From Sphingobacterium daejeonense (lineage in GTDB: Bacteria; Bacteroidota; Bacteroidia; Sphingobacteriales; Sphingobacteriaceae), in the NCBI RefSeq assembly GCF_901472535.1, contig NZ_LR590470.1:310001-374000 (forward strand): a DNA stretch of 64,000 bases. Direction: 5' to 3'. Under the pieces are notes generated by a model, which worked only from the letters and a program-made list of their open reading frames with translations, did no database searches and was not told the DNA's origin. Numbering within the stretch: position 1 is the stretch's first letter; every line of letters begins with the position of its first letter. The position numbers and the translations under genes are program-made. Shown in pieces: positions 63,386 through 64,000 of the stretch.

Positions 63386-64000
63386 TTATACCTTTTCTAT
63401 CTCAAAAACTTCTCTTGCAATTACCAGTCTCTGAATCTCTGAAGTTCCTTCATAGATCTGTGTAATCTTAGCATCACGCATCAATCTTTCTACATGGTAC
63501 TCTTTGACATATCCATAACCTCCGTGGATTTGTACTGCCTCAACCGTATGTTTCATAGCCACTTCAGAGGTATTCAGCTTGGCCATGGCAGCTACCTTTC
63601 CATAAGGTAATCCTTGGTCTTTTGTCCAAGCCGCTTTATAGGTCAGCAATCTGGCGGCCTCAATATCCACTTCCATGTCTGCCAGTTTAAATTGAATCGC
63701 TTGATGATCAGAAATGGGTTTTCCAAAAGTTTTTCTTTCTTTGGAATACGCTAATGCCAGGTCATATGCCCCAGCAGCAATCCCCAAAGCTTGTGCTGCA
63801 ATTCCAATCCTTCCGCCATCCAATGTTTTCATGGCAAACTTAAATCCAAAACCATCTTCACCTATTCTATTTTCTTTAGGCACCTTGACATCAGAAAACA
63901 TTAAAGAATGTGTATCCGAACTCCGGATCCCCAATTTATTTTCCTTAGGACCAATGCTGAAGCCTTCAGTTCCTTTTTCAACGATTAGGGCATTGATGCC
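63386..64000 (-). CDS. Acyl-CoA dehydrogenase, C-terminal part (cut by window edge)
   Basis: 205 residues in frame to the right edge. C-terminal half of a short/medium-chain acyl-CoA dehydrogenase: [79 protein letters not shown] and the catalytic Glu in [18 protein letters not shown] enzyme of fatty-acid or amino-acid oxidation; chain length cannot be told from this part. Confidence 0.95.
   Translation of the reverse strand, partial: GINALIVEKGTEGFSIGPKENKLGIRSSDTHSLMFSDVKVPKENRIGEDGFGFKFAMKTLDGGRIGIAAQALGIAAGAYDLALAYSKERKTFGKPISDHQAIQFKLADMEVDIEAARLLTYKAAWTKDQGLPYGKVAAMAKLNTSEVAMKHTVEAVQIHGGYGYVKEYHVERLMRDAKITQIYEGTSEIQRLVIAREVFEIEKV

Overview
The window looks like a chromosomal segment of a Bacteroidota bacterium close to Sphingobacterium or Pedobacter. 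The evidence is two SusC/SusD pairs, many lipoproteins with a Cys-ending lipobox, promoters of the TTTG / TAnnTTTG type, the parA-parB-DUF5683-dapB-lepB gene order, a Porin_10-type barrel and low G+C. No plasmid, prophage or CRISPR was seen.

Layout. 1-3.8 kb (minus): hflX start, recG, a small lipoprotein, ridA. 3.9-20.6 kb (all plus): a block that reads as a peptidoglycan-sugar utilisation locus: nagA, a DigH/GHL10-like lipoprotein, a NamZ-like exo-muramidase lipoprotein, SusC, SusD, a metallophosphoesterase/beta-propeller protein, a GH9 + NodB-deacetylase fusion, murQ and a sodium:solute symporter. 20.7-23.5 kb: punA and a Porin_10 barrel. 23.6-25.8 kb: decayed gene remains. 26.4-27.0 kb: two tRNA-Val genes, a broken GIY-YIG ORF and a relic of a third tRNA 3' end. 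27-28.4 kb (minus): DUF1080 lipoprotein and FMN reductase. 28.6-33.3 kb: parA-parB-DUF5683-dapB-lepB. 33.4-39 kb: pdxJ, cdaA, then a DUF1338 (2-oxoadipate dioxygenase-like) gene next to a FAD/Fe-S oxidase. 39-43.6 kb (minus): DUF2911, sugar MFS, thioesterase-DinB-histidine kinase operon. 43.7-50.7 kb: gltX, a sugar isomerase-like lipoprotein, an unknown gene, a SNF2 helicase and dapF. 50.9-58 kb: htrA, phosphatase, cyclophilin, xth, proBA and small unknowns. 58.5-63.3 kb: a second SusC/SusD pair. The window ends inside an acyl-CoA dehydrogenase.

In the peptidoglycan block, the proposed flow is: surface and periplasmic enzymes (DigH-like, NamZ-like, GH9-NodB) shorten peptide-free glycan, SusCD takes up oligomers, the symporter brings free sugar into the cell, MurQ converts MurNAc-6-P to GlcNAc-6-P, and NagA deacetylates it. 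A MurNAc kinase is not in the window.

About half of the long genes, including essential ones (gltX, dapB), are broken by single-base indels, mostly in homopolymers, while flanking protein similarity continues in another frame. I treat these as sequencing errors and annotate each gene over its full span. The 23.6-25.8 kb tract and the GIY-YIG ORF also have in-frame stops and look truly decayed.
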